From Vibrio taketomensis (GTDB lineage: Bacteria; Pseudomonadota; Gammaproteobacteria; Enterobacterales; Vibrionaceae), in the NCBI RefSeq assembly GCF_009938165.1, contig NZ_AP019650.1:310001-374000 (forward strand): 64,000 nucleotides of DNA, written 5' to 3'. This document shows positions 31,667 through 41,266 of the stretch, one piece after another. The notes beneath the pieces were generated by a model. The model was not told where the DNA came from. It worked only from the letters and a program-made list of their open reading frames with translations, and did no database searches. Numbering within the stretch: the first letter of the stretch is position 1; every line of letters begins with the position of its first letter. The position numbers and the translations under genes are program-made.

Positions 31667-33337
31667 GTGAGCACTGAAAATGAAAATAATGGTGGTATCC
31701 AACGTCCTGATGGCAAGGTAAACGCAATCGACACTGATTACCAAATCGGTCAAGATAACGTAGCACTAAAAGTTGGTCCATTCGGTTTAGATATTCACAA
31801 CCGTGTATTTGCCATCTCTGGCATGGCGATAATCCTCTTTGTCGTATTTACACTTCTTTTTAGACAGCAAGTAGAACCGTTTTTTGCGGGGCTGCGTAAC
31901 TGGCTAACCTCCAACTTAGACTGGTTCTTTATTGGCTCTGGCAACATTTTTGTATTTATCTGTTTGATCCTAATTTTTACCCCTTTAGGTCGTGTAAGAA
32001 TTGGTGGTACAGAGGCACAACCAGACTACAGTTATGCGGGATGGCTAGCGATGCTTTTCGCTGCTGGTATGGGTATCGGTTTGGTGTTCTTTGGCGTATC
32101 AGAGCCAATGACGCACTTTAGTACAGCATTAGGCGGTGTTACTGTCGAAAATGGCATGCGTACTGACTGGGCTCCGTTAGGTGGTGCTGCTGGTGATACT
32201 GATGCTGCTTCAGCACTGGGTATGGCGGCGACTATTTATCACTGGGCATTACACCCTTGGTCAATTTACGCTTTGTTAGCGCTAGGTTTAGCAATTTTCA
32301 CCTTTAACAAGGGCTTACCTCTAACGATGCGTTCAATCTTCTACCCGCTATTTGGTGAGCGAGTATGGGGTTGGACTGGTCATATCATCGATATTCTTGC
32401 GATTGTTGCGACGGTATTTGGTCTAGCAACATCACTTGGCTACGGTGCATCGCAAGCGGCAACAGGTCTAAACTACTTGTTTGGCGTACCGATGACAGAT
32501 ACCACACAAATTGTGCTGATTGTTATCATTACGGCGCTTGCTCTGATTTCAGTTGTCGCAGGCTTAGATAGCGGTGTTAAACGTCTATCTGAGATCAACA
32601 TGGGCGTGGCAGCATTACTGCTATTGTTCGTTGTAGTGGTTGGTCCGACATTGGCGATCTTCACTGGTTTCTTCGAGAATATTGGTGCGTACTTAGCAAA
32701 TATTCCAGCATTGTCGATGCCGTTTGCGCGTGAAGACGTCAATTACTCACAAGGTTGGACTGCATTCTACTGGGCTTGGTGGATCTCATGGTCACCATTT
32801 GTCGGTATGTTTATTGCGCGCGTATCTCGTGGCCGTTCAGTTCGTGAGTTTGTAATTTGTGTCATTCTTATTCCATCAACGGTTTGTATCTTCTGGATGA
32901 CAGCATTCGGTGGTACAGCGATCAGCCAATACGTCAATGATGGCTATCAAGCTGTGTTTAATGCTGATCTACCATTAAAGCTGTTTATGATGTTAGACGT
33001 GATGCCGATGGCTGAAATTACTTCGATTGTGGGTATTGTCCTCATCGTCGTGTTCTTCATTACATCTGCTGACTCAGGTTCTTTGGTTATCGATACTATC
33101 GCTGCTGGCGGTAAAGTTGATGCACCAACACCACAACGTGTGTTCTGGTGTACATTTGAAGGTCTAGTCGCGATTGCACTATTGCTAGGTGGCGGTTTGG
33201 CGGCAGCTCAGGCAATGGCCGTAACAACTGGTCTACCATTTACCATCGTATTGCTGGTGGCTTCAGTATCACTATTGAAGGGCTTGATGGATGAACCAAG
33301 ACCGAAAGTGAAGAAAGACAAAAAAGCAGCTGCGTAA
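31667..33337 (+). CDS. BCCT-family betaine/carnitine/choline transporter
   Basis: Membrane transporter of 556 residues with about twelve helices. The Na+-site stretch is AAGMGIGLVFFGVSEP, and the family signature is WAWWISWSPFVGMFIARVSR. The GMGIG form and EP pair fit sodium-coupled betaine carriers rather than antiporters. The tail is short and basic (KVKKDKKAAA), shorter than osmosensing BetP tails. GTG start 31667 is supported by GAAGGAGATATTAC immediately upstream. It is separated by 189 bp from the exonuclease gene, so probably has its own promoter, and ends in a terminator. Role: uptake of glycine betaine or related osmolytes. Confidence 0.93.
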   Translation: MSTENENNGGIQRPDGKVNAIDTDYQIGQDNVALKVGPFGLDIHNRVFAISGMAIILFVVFTLLFRQQVEPFFAGLRNWLTSNLDWFFIGSGNIFVFICLILIFTPLGRVRIGGTEAQPDYSYAGWLAMLFAAGMGIGLVFFGVSEPMTHFSTALGGVTVENGMRTDWAPLGGAAGDTDAASALGMAATIYHWALHPWSIYALLALGLAIFTFNKGLPLTMRSIFYPLFGERVWGWTGHIIDILAIVATVFGLATSLGYGASQAATGLNYLFGVPMTDTTQIVLIVIITALALISVVAGLDSGVKRLSEINMGVAALLLLFVVVVGPTLAIFTGFFENIGAYLANIPALSMPFAREDVNYSQGWTAFYWAWWISWSPFVGMFIARVSRGRSVREFVICVILIPSTVCIFWMTAFGGTAISQYVNDGYQAVFNADLPLKLFMMLDVMPMAEITSIVGIVLIVVFFITSADSGSLVIDTIAAGGKVDAPTPQRVFWCTFEGLVAIALLLGGGLAAAQAMAVTTGLPFTIVLLVASVSLLKGLMDEPRPKVKKDKKAAA

Positions 33338-33357
33338 TAGAAACGAATATGTAGATG

Positions 33358-33388
33358 TCAAAAGAGCCGCTAAAAGCGGCTCTTTTTT
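33358..33388 (+). terminator. BCCT gene terminator
   Basis: AAAGAGCCGCT / AGCGGCTCTTT hairpin with an AAA loop and T tract, starting about 24 bases after the stop. Confidence 0.92.
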
Positions 33389-33692
33389 ATCCGTAGGTCA
33401 AGCAAAACTACGGAATTCCAGATGACAAGCAAAGGTGTATCTAATAATTTTGTGTTGAGTTTGTGTTAACTCTGTATCTTTAAATTACTACCTTATAGCC
33501 ACGTTGTAAAACATCAATCATGAATTAGTATTAATTCGGCATCTAAAAATATTGAAAAGCGATTGCCATCTCGTTAAGTGTTAATTGATAAGCATCACAT
33601 TTACATATTGGCGTGCTACATGTTAAGTGTGTGGTGGTTTTATTTTGCTTTAGTGTAGCACTAAATGTCTAGATGCAGTATTCAGCTAGTTT
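33389..33692. other. Gap between BCCT terminator and the histidine kinase gene end
   Basis: About 300 bp of AT-rich DNA downstream of two converging genes. I see no gene, no strong hairpin and no recognisable repeat. Confidence 0.5.
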
Positions 33693-36107
33693 TTAGATGT
33701 ACTTTTCTAAGATCGAATAAAGTTTATCTTTTTTAAGTGGCTTCGCTAGGTAGTCATCCATACCAACTTCAAGGCAGCGTTTTATGTCTTGATCCAACAC
33801 ACTTGCAGTTAACGCGACAATTGGCGTGGACGGGAGGTTATTCTGACGCTCGTGATTGCGAATTTCTTGGGTCGCGGTAAATCCATCCATTTCCGGCATC
33901 ATGCAATCCATAAGTAGCATCTGATATCTCTCACCTTGCTTGATTCTATTGAGAGCCTCTAGTCCATTGTTTGCTATTTCATATTCATAGTGCGCCTTTT
34001 TGAGAAATAGCGAGACAACTTGCTGGTTGACACTATTGTCCTCAACGATAAGCACACGTCCGTTTCTGTTTGGTTCAACATTCGGATTTTGAACTTTTGC
34101 GCTGTAATGAAGCATACGTTCCCGTAGCGCTTCTTTAGATTGCGTTATGGTTTCAATCAAGCGCGACCCTAGAATTGGATATTTAATTATACCGTCCACT
34201 TTATCTTCATCATTGAAACCAACGCAGAAGAAGGTCTGGATGATGATAATAGGTGTTGATGGAGACAGAGCATGCAGTTTGTTGATGTGAGCGAGCGTAG
34301 TTTGATCATTACTATGAAACAGGAAGAAAATATCGGCGTCGACGCTATGGGCGATGTCACTAACGTGTGTGACCTTTTTAATGCCATAAAATAGCAGAGA
34401 TTGCTCAACGTCATCACGGATTTGTTGATGCTCACAGATAACACAGACATGTTCGGCAACGGTTGCTTGCTTGCGAGGAATTCGGTCTAGGACTTCAACA
34501 GGAAGTGTAAAATAGAAACGGCTACCGACACCTTTTTGAGACTCAACTTTAAGTTGGCCGCCCATCAAATCGACGAGCTGGGTACTAATACTCAAGCCAA
34601 GCCCAGTTCCTCCAAAATTACGAGTCGTCGAGCTATCTTCTTGCTTAAATGGTTTGAATATATCTTCGAGTTTACTTTGCTCGATACCTATACCCGTATC
34701 ACGCACAGAGAATGTCAATTCACAATCTCTCCCCACCATACGCGTTTCAATGGAGAGTGTGACTTTACCTTCACTGGTGAACTTGACTGCATTTGACACT
34801 AAGTTCATAAGAATTTGTCTCAAACGATGCTCATCAAGTTTGACCTGGAACGGGACATCAGGCGCGATGTCCACATTGAGCTGCACGTTATTTTCAGTCG
34901 CTTTTGCTGCGATCATCGCTGCTGTGTCGTACACGACATCACGAACATCGGATGGATAAGGGGTGATTTCAATGTGACCAGATTCGATCTTGGAAAGATC
35001 GAGTATGTCATTAATCAGCATCAGAAGAGTTTGTGACGAAGTGTCGATTGCGTGTAGGTAGTCACGCTGATTTGGCGTCAAGGTGGTGTCAGATATAATC
35101 TGCGCCATACCAATAATGCCATTTAGTGGGGTGCGAATTTCATGTGACATATTCGCAAGGAAAGTACTTTTTGCTTTATTGGTTATGTTAGCTTGCTCTT
35201 CAGATTCAACGAGCTTTTTCTCTAACCGAGCAATCGACCAAGTGGCGTAACCTAAGATAAGGGCTAAAGTGGCAACCAATGCGATGATGAGTGTATGTAG
35301 ATTGCTATCGATGGCTTCAAGTTTAGATTTGATTGCGATAGGAATTTGCTGATGAAGTTTGGCAAGATCATTCTCGACATCATGTATTTCTGAACGTAAT
35401 GCGCCATGTAAACCGGAATTATGGTCGTAGCCAATGGTTTGATAGGCTAATTGCAGCTGGTTGAACTTTTGCTGAAAAGCGAGCACACGTGCTTTTACTT
35501 GAGCATTGTCATTGGCGGATAAAAAGGTGAGTTCAAACAGTTGGTTTTGTGCTTTTACTAAGTACTCGGGATTGAACGTGCGGAAAAAGTAATAGCTACT
35601 CTCTTGAATATCCAAAATGACCTGTTTGTATGCAGGATTTGAATTATTGAGCATCACTTTTTCTAAGTCAAACCAAGTATTTTTAAAATCTTCAATCAAT
35701 CCAGATTTGTTCGTACCTTCAATGAGAATGGTTTGCTCGGCAAGTCGATTGAATGTTTCACTGTATTTATTAAGAGAGCGAATAATATCTTGCGACGAGT
35801 ATAGGTAGTCAAGTTGATGCTTTTGCGCTAACTGATTAATAGCAACAAAGCTTTGTTTAAGTTGCTGTATTTGATCAGATGTTTTCGAAATATATTTGTT
35901 ATCAACTCGGCTAAGGAAGTCTTTTTCACTGCGACGGATCTGCAGCATTTTGATTTTCGAATCGGAAATCTCACTCTGAAGTTGCCTCAGCTCAGATTCA
36001 AGCGTCTTATAGTGATGGTTGAGCGCGGCAAAGCTAATCACTAGCCCTAAAATTAAGGTACTTGCCAGAATAATTTGAAAGCGAATGGATTGTTTCAGTT
36101 TTGCCAT
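33693..36107 (-). CDS. Hybrid sensor histidine kinase with C-terminal receiver
   Basis: Membrane two-component kinase, 804 residues from ATG 36107 (a longer reading from 36140 adds [11 protein letters not shown]). Membrane helices lie at about 11-31 and 272-294 with a long helical periplasmic sensor between them. The phosphorylated histidine is H322 in [18 protein letters not shown]-binding boxes follow: [33 protein letters not shown] degenerate middle region with no clear aspartate (about 560-660) precedes the true receiver, with D734 in [13 protein letters not shown]. There is no C-terminal Hpt domain, so phosphorelay needs a separate Hpt such as the protein at 28105-28446. The signal is unknown. 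Confidence 0.93.
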   Translation of the reverse strand: MAKLKQSIRFQIILASTLILGLVISFAALNHHYKTLESELRQLQSEISDSKIKMLQIRRSEKDFLSRVDNKYISKTSDQIQQLKQSFVAINQLAQKHQLDYLYSSQDIIRSLNKYSETFNRLAEQTILIEGTNKSGLIEDFKNTWFDLEKVMLNNSNPAYKQVILDIQESSYYFFRTFNPEYLVKAQNQLFELTFLSANDNAQVKARVLAFQQKFNQLQLAYQTIGYDHNSGLHGALRSEIHDVENDLAKLHQQIPIAIKSKLEAIDSNLHTLIIALVATLALILGYATWSIARLEKKLVESEEQANITNKAKSTFLANMSHEIRTPLNGIIGMAQIISDTTLTPNQRDYLHAIDTSSQTLLMLINDILDLSKIESGHIEITPYPSDVRDVVYDTAAMIAAKATENNVQLNVDIAPDVPFQVKLDEHRLRQILMNLVSNAVKFTSEGKVTLSIETRMVGRDCELTFSVRDTGIGIEQSKLEDIFKPFKQEDSSTTRNFGGTGLGLSISTQLVDLMGGQLKVESQKGVGSRFYFTLPVEVLDRIPRKQATVAEHVCVICEHQQIRDDVEQSLLFYGIKKVTHVSDIAHSVDADIFFLFHSNDQTTLAHINKLHALSPSTPIIIIQTFFCVGFNDEDKVDGIIKYPILGSRLIETITQSKEALRERMLHYSAKVQNPNVEPNRNGRVLIVEDNSVNQQVVSLFLKKAHYEYEIANNGLEALNRIKQGERYQMLLMDCMMPEMDGFTATQEIRNHERQNNLPSTPIVALTASVLDQDIKRCLEVGMDDYLAKPLKKDKLYSILEKYI

Positions 36108-36212
36108 GACGTTGATTCTTATATTTTGTTTATTAATCAAAGCCTAGCTTAAGTTTGCCGAAGTGCTAACTTTCGGTCGTTGTTAATGTTCAAATTGATG
36201 CATCAGTGAAGA

Positions 36213-36779
36213 CTAGCAGTCATCGTCAACCAAGCGATATTGTATATTGCCAGAAGTGTTATCAGGGTAATAAACTTCGAAGTAGCATTTGTTACGGTCG
36301 TTCAGTGTCGCGTTTTTGTAACCGATCAAAAAGTAAGGTTCGCTTGGACTATCGACGCCGTACCATTTTCTTACGATGAAGTCTTCTCCCATCCCTGCGA
36401 GTGCATTGGCGTCTGTGACGAATTTGATTAAGCCATAATGACCCGCTAAATCATCAATGCCATCGTTGTTAATATCGATATTCTTGATGTTACTGCTTTG
36501 GCTTTCCTCGTTCTGTAATAGCGCTTTCGTGTAAACCTCCATATTAATAGTCGCTAGTGCGTCTTTTGCTCCTCTTAATGCCGCTACTTTCGCGTCTTTT
36601 TTAAAAGAGAAATAGGTATAGGAAGCGCTGGCAGCAAGTATGGCAATGATCAAAATGGCACATAGCATCTCAATAAGTGTGAATCCACTACCTTTGAAAG
36701 GAAATGGAAGATGCTGAGAAGGGCGAATGTAGCGAAGTGAAGACATCGTAGTCTGTTTTATTGGATATATGTACGGCAA
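36213..36779 (-). CDS. Orphan prepilin-like protein
   Basis: Protein of 188 residues with a class III prepilin signal GSG/FTLIEMLCAILIIAILAA: cleavage after glycine, phenylalanine +1, glutamate +5, then one hydrophobic helix. The mature part is about 155 residues with an acidic repeat DINNDGIDD resembling a calcium loop, and paired cysteines near the C terminus (RNKCYFEVY and DDDC). The leader is long (32 residues from 36779, or 21 from ATG 36746). No pilus or type II secretion gene lies nearby, so it must depend on a peptidase and assembly system encoded elsewhere. It may be a minor pilin or pseudopilin. Confidence 0.8.
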   Translation of the reverse strand: MPYIYPIKQTTMSSLRYIRPSQHLPFPFKGSGFTLIEMLCAILIIAILAASASYTYFSFKKDAKVAALRGAKDALATINMEVYTKALLQNEESQSSNIKNIDINNDGIDDLAGHYGLIKFVTDANALAGMGEDFIVRKWYGVDSPSEPYFLIGYKNATLNDRNKCYFEVYYPDNTSGNIQYRLVDDDC

Positions 36780-37269
36780 TTAGAGTGGAATGCTCATAGA
36801 GAGTCTACGTCACATGGATGACTACACGATCAAATACACACTTATTTGCGTATGGCATTGCATTGCGACTTGGAGAAGAATGAGATTTTTTATTTTGGAA
36901 TAGACGAGTTTTTGTTTACGAAAGTTCACTACAAAATTTGACGATTAGTAGGTGCACCATTTACTCACTGTTTGAATAAAGTTAAGCGTTATAAATGGTT
37001 TAAATGCAGATCACAATATTAACAAAATCTCTATATGTGACATTTGTCACACTATATCGTACGTCGTATATTTCACAAATAAAACCAAATAAAACAATGA
37101 TTTATTTTTGTTAAATTGTTAGTAGTTGTTGTTTATTGCTAAATAATTGAAATTTTATTTCATTTTCAATTTGAAAGTTACGTTTCTATTACTAGCTTTA
37201 ATTTGGGAACAAAGGAAGGACATATTTCCTAACCCAATTAACCAGTAACTAGAATATGGATATATAAAG
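36780..37269. other. Upstream region of the porin gene
   Basis: About 490 bp, AT-rich, no gene. It contains a perfect CRP consensus (37036-37051) and long A/T runs. The porin start lies 218 bp after the CRP site, implying a long leader or a promoter close to the site. Confidence 0.6.
37036..37051. promoter_or_regulatory. CRP (cAMP receptor protein) site
   Basis: TGTGACATTTGTCACA is an exact match to the consensus TGTGA-N6-TCACA. It sits upstream of the porin gene in an otherwise AT-rich region. Confidence 0.75.
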
Positions 37270-38255
37270 ATGAAAATGAAAAATCTAGCCATGGCAGTGG
37301 CAACCACTTTTATTGCTTCCGGTAGTGCATACGCAGCGCAAGTATATAGTGGTGATGGTACTTCTCTAGCAATTGGCGGTTATGTAGATGTTGGTGTGGG
37401 TGAATATGGTTCTACGGAAGTAGAGGTTCATCAAATTTCTCCTCGTTTGAATATTGAAGGTAAAAGAAATCGGTAACGGTGTTACAGTTGATGCCAAAGG
37501 TGAATGGGCATTAGATTACTTAGATGGTGGTGATACATCATTTACTACTCGTCTTGGTTATATTGGCGCAACGCATGAACAGGCTGGACGTTTGGTTGTC
37601 GGGACACAATGGTCTCCTTATTACGACGTTGCAGGTGTAGCTGATAAACCGATTGCGTTTGGTAATGATTTCTTATACGCAAACCAAGGAAATCTTGGCT
37701 CAGCGCGTGCAGATAGAATGGTAAGTTACCGTAATACACTGCAAGTATCTGACGACGTAGCATTCAACATTGGTGTTGGTTGGCAAGGACAACAGGAATC
37801 GACCTATGACACGTGGTCAAATAGCGATTAGCACTGAATTTGCTGGTTTTGGCTTAGGTTATGTGTATAGCGGTGGTGATGTAACCATTAGCGGTAAAGA
37901 TGAAAATGCGCAATCCCACATGTTTGCTGCAAACTTTGGTAATTATGGTAAAGGTTTGTTCGCTGCTTTGGTGTACGGCAGTAACGAATACTTCTACAAC
38001 TCGCTAAAGGATACAAGTCAGTATGAAGCGATTGTTGCTTTTGGTTTAGATAATGGCTTGAATATTATCGGTACTTACGAAGCAGTAGAAGACGATAAGG
38101 CGAATGAGACACAGTTTAGCCAAACCGCGCTTCAGTTTGAATACACGGTAGCTCCGGGATTCGTCACTTTTGCTGCTTATCAATTTGACTTGGGCAACGA
38201 TATTGGAGCAGAAGAGAACGACCAATACTCAATTGGTGCTCGTTACTTCTTCTAA
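37270..38255 (+). pseudogene. OmpU/OmpC-type general porin, two frameshifts
   Basis: Outer-membrane porin of about 328 residues if repaired. It has a signal peptide to about residue 22 (ATTFIASGSAYAAQ), the porin opening SLAIGGYVDVGVGEYGS, strand motifs such as RLGYIGATHEQAGRLVVGTQ and AFGNDFLYANQ, and the C-terminal GARYFF signal. It breaks near 37463 and 37826; both shift the frame as if one extra A were present (AAAAG for AAAG; AATAGCG for AATGCG) or two bases were lost. That differs from the one-base losses in the sugar-acid operon. A terminator follows. It would have been cAMP-CRP controlled by the upstream site. Confidence 0.82.
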
Positions 38256-38282
38256 TCGCTTGTTGACAACGTCTTCCTGAAT

Positions 38283-38323
38283 AAACTCAGAGTTTGCTTT
38301 TGAGCGCAAGCTCTGAGTTTTTT
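38283..38323 (+). terminator. Porin gene terminator
   Basis: AAACTCAGAG and CTCTGAGTTT arms, extended by TTTGC / GCAAG, with a T tract. Confidence 0.88.
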
Positions 38324-38401
38324 ACATTACTTGGTAAATTATGTTTGATTGGGCAAATCTTTGGCTAGAATGTGCCTTCTGTTATTTGCCAGGGATGACA
38401 T

Positions 38402-39016
38402 ATGCAATCAATAACTGTTGAAAACCAATCGGTATTTCCGACCAAAGTACTTTGTGTGGGGCGCAATTATCTCGACCATATCAAAGAACTTGAAAATGCA
38501 ATTCCTGAACAAATGGTGGTATTCAACAAACCCTCGACGGCTATCTCTAGCCATTTGCATGCATTTCAGCAAGAACCCATTCACTACGAAGGTGAAATCT
38601 GTTTTGTCGTTAACAAGGGGCAGTTTTCAGCTGTAGGTATTGGTCTTGATCTAACAAAACGTCAGTTGCAATCACAGCTTAAAGAGCAGGGTTTACCATG
38701 GGAGCGTGCAAAAGCCTTCGATGGCTCTGCGGTATTCAGCCGTTTTGTTTCGCTGCAAGGTTTAAACATCGACGATCTCGAAATCGAGTTGTTTATTAAT
38801 TGTGTGCGAGTGCAACGTGGTGGTGTGAGACAGATGATGTATTCACCGCAAACGATTCTTGGCGAATTGCAAAGCTACACCACACTATGTGATGGTGATG
38901 TAATTATGACTGGCACACCGAAAGGTGTGGGTGAGGTTCAACAAGGGGATGTGTTCCTTGGGCGTCTAATTCATGCCGGTAAGATTTTAATTGAAATTGA
39001 GTGGCTAGCGCATTAA
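38402..39016 (+). CDS. Fumarylacetoacetate hydrolase-family protein
   Basis: Cytoplasmic protein of 204 residues with the FAA-hydrolase fold, similar in size to the YcgM/FAHD1 group of acylpyruvases. Motifs are VLCVGRNYLDHIKEL, the metal glutamate region EGEICFVV, and VIMTGTPKGVGEVQQGD. Relatives cleave or decarboxylate acylpyruvates or oxaloacetate. It stands alone with its own terminator, and no aromatic degradation genes lie near, so a housekeeping clean-up function is likelier. Confidence 0.9.
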   Translation: MQSITVENQSVFPTKVLCVGRNYLDHIKELENAIPEQMVVFNKPSTAISSHLHAFQQEPIHYEGEICFVVNKGQFSAVGIGLDLTKRQLQSQLKEQGLPWERAKAFDGSAVFSRFVSLQGLNIDDLEIELFINCVRVQRGGVRQMMYSPQTILGELQSYTTLCDGDVIMTGTPKGVGEVQQGDVFLGRLIHAGKILIEIEWLAH

Positions 39017-39035
39017 TACAACCGAATCTTAGTTT

Positions 39036-39062
39036 AAACGCCAGCTTATTGCTGGCGTTTTG
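39036..39062. terminator. FAA-hydrolase gene terminator
   Basis: AAACGCCAGC / GCTGGCGTTT perfect 10-bp hairpin with TTATT loop; it can serve both flanking converging genes. Confidence 0.9.
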
Positions 39063-39076
39063 CGTTTAAGGTGGCG

Positions 39077-39389
39077 TTAAAATACTAAGTTATTGAGAAT
39101 CAAAAAAACCACCATGCTCAGAACGGTCGTGAACAATACATTATGGGTTTTATAGATAATTAACCCGGCCAGAATGGCAGAGAGCAAATATGGATTGATA
39201 GGAGAAATCCAAAGTTCGCCTTCTGGTGCAAATACGATAGGCGCGAGAATCGCCGTTAAAACCGCAGGCCCTGAATAACTCAGAATAGCTTGCAGTTGAG
39301 GTGCTAACCGCAGGGGTAATTTGGGTTCTAAAAACGTAGCGACTGAAAAAGACCAGTGCCGCCATCGCTAAAATTGCAAGCATCGTCAT
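39077..39389 (-). pseudogene. azlD: AzlD-family branched-chain amino-acid exporter subunit, frameshifted
   Basis: Small membrane partner of AzlC, about 104 residues if repaired. The N terminus MTMLAILAMAALVFFSRYVF is in one frame. The rest (EPKLPLRLAPQLQAI, SYSGPAVLTAILAPIVF, NNLVF at the end) is in another, joined near 39336 in a run of Ts. The shift equals two lost bases or one extra; a missing TT restoring a leucine fits the family best. The ATG overlaps the azlC stop as ATGA, so the two are translationally coupled. Confidence 0.8.
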
Positions 39390-40111
39390 TGGCTGCTCCT
39401 TGTCATTCGCTCAGTTAGGTAGCCGGCCAGCATTCCGCCGATGCTGGCAACCATTAACGCACCTTCAAATTGAATCAGATTGAGTGCGACGGAAGTGATC
39501 AGCGCTACCACGACAGCCACGAGGGTAGGTGAGTTCTTAATATTCGGAATTACTAATGCGATGAACGTTGCGGCTACCGCAAATTCGAGGCCGAGTTCAT
39601 TCAAGGCAGGTATATAGCTGCCAGCAACAATTCCAACCAAAGTTGCTAGGTTCCAACATAAATAGAAACTTAAACCAGCTCCGAGGGCATACCATGGTTC
39701 AAACCTTTGTTCCGATTGGTTACCACAAATTGCGAAGAGCTCATCGGTGAGCAAATACCCTAAAGCGAGTCGCCACTTCAGTGGTAGCTTACCAATGCGA
39801 TCACGCATCGACACACTGTATAAAAAATGGCGTGAAGTGATAAAGAGTGTGGTGAGTAACATGGTAGTTAATCCCACGCCCGCTTTTATCATTCCTGTTG
39901 CAACCAATTGAGCAGAGCCTGCGAATAGAATTGCCGAGAGCGCTTGACTCTCAAAGGCAGTAAGGCCTGATTCGATAGCATAGGATCCAGCGAGCAATCC
40001 CCACGGGATGACAGCGATACTGAGCGGAATCATGGCAACAGTGCCTTGCATAAATAAATGATAACGACTTGGCATAACCTGTACTTCTGAACTTAGCATT
40101 AGAGCTTCCAT
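39386..40111 (-). CDS. azlC: AzlC-family branched-chain amino-acid exporter
   Basis: Inner-membrane protein of 241 residues from ATG 40111 (a reading from 40144 adds eleven residues). It has about six helices. Family features are GTVAMIPLSIAVIPWGLLAG, LSAILFAGSAQLVATGMIKA, and the SRHFLYSVSMRDRI and YLLTDELFAI stretches. AzlCD exports branched-chain amino acids or analogues. Next upstream is a co-directional AraC gene that ends 58 bp before it. Confidence 0.9.
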   Translation of the reverse strand: MEALMLSSEVQVMPSRYHLFMQGTVAMIPLSIAVIPWGLLAGSYAIESGLTAFESQALSAILFAGSAQLVATGMIKAGVGLTTMLLTTLFITSRHFLYSVSMRDRIGKLPLKWRLALGYLLTDELFAICGNQSEQRFEPWYALGAGLSFYLCWNLATLVGIVAGSYIPALNELGLEFAVAATFIALVIPNIKNSPTLVAVVVALITSVALNLIQFEGALMVASIGGMLAGYLTERMTRSSQ

Positions 40112-40168
40112 GTTAGAGACACCCAATGGGTATCGATTGTACAAAATTGCGGATCTATTGATTGCTAC

Positions 40169-40997
40169 TCACAGAGAAGACATGTACTGCTTTGGCGTCA
40201 CACCCATCGCACGTTTAAAATGACGATTTAGATGGCTTTGATCGTGAAATCCAGATTCTTGGGCAATATCAGATAGAGAATGGCCTCGCTTCATAAGTCG
40301 TTTGGCATATCGCAATCTTGATTGCACTTGATAAGCATGCGGTGGAAAGCCAAATTCTTTTTGAAATGAGCGTGAAAAATGATAAGCACTCAAGTTTGCT
40401 AATTTCGCTAGTTCTTCTAAAGAAACATCGGCTTGCGGGAAATCATCTAAAAATTCTTTAGCGATCAATAGTTGCTGCTTTGTGCGTTTGGGCTGTTCGA
40501 CATGCGGGTGTTTTTTACCATGTCGACTCATCAGTTTTACTAAGGTCCCATAAACGAGCGTCTCCCTGAGTAGACGATTGTCTGATGACTCTAAGGTGTT
40601 AAATACTAGCCTTAGTTGTTGCGCCATTTCCGGGTCATAGACCACAGGTTCAGGGAAATAGGGAATAGAATTAGTCGTCGTTATTCCTTCAGTTAAATGG
40701 GCAAATTGTTCGGGTAGTGGATACATGGCCTTGTACTCCAACCATCGTCCGTGGCGCTTTGTCCGTTATGGACTTGATCGGCGTTTACAAGAATGATGCT
40801 ATCTTGGGGAGCGACATGATTGCCACCATTTCGAAAGAAACGTTGCGCCCCTTTTTCGATGACCCCGATGGTAAATCCTTCATGGCTATGACGAGAGAAG
40901 TTCTGATTTTTGTACTTTGCGTCAATAAACTCCAAGCCACCCAATTCATTGGCAACTTGAAAAGTGACTTTTCTTTAAATGTTTTCTCGTCGTTCAC
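40169..40997 (-). pseudogene. AraC-family regulator, two frameshifts
   Basis: About 276 residues if repaired. It has a cupin-type N-terminal domain (NFSRHSHEGFTIGVIEKGAQ, DSIILVNADQVHNG) and an AraC double HTH (SLEELAKLANLSAYHFSRSF, SLSDIAQESGFHDQSHLNRH). GTG 40997 preceded by AAGGGG is the best start, giving VNDEKTFKEKSLFKLPNELG. One A seems lost near 40953 (CCAAATGAA) and one G near 40737 (TGGGAGTAC). It is divergent from a LysE exporter and upstream of azlCD, so it probably controlled one or both exporters. Confidence 0.8.
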
Positions 40998-41266
40998 TTC
41001 CGCACCCCTTGCGAATATTGCTTCCACTAGACTAACGCATATTTGCGATGTTTTTTTGTACGAAATTGCTGTTTTAGCATGTTGATTTACCGAGCTCAAG
41101 ATGCTGAGAGGGGAGTATTATTTTTACTGCTTATATTATTACCTAGACATCGATATTTGCGTGGTTTCATATGTTAATTTATTGGCTTGTTATGGCGCTA
41201 TACTCTGGTGATATTGTTCGAACAGATATAAAATGCGCGGCTTTCAGTTCTAACCAAGTTTTTATT

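Noticed and set aside
40785..41099. Separate small gene overlapping the AraC regulator
   Set aside because: Its first part is the in-frame N terminus of the AraC protein after one restored base; the rest is out of frame.
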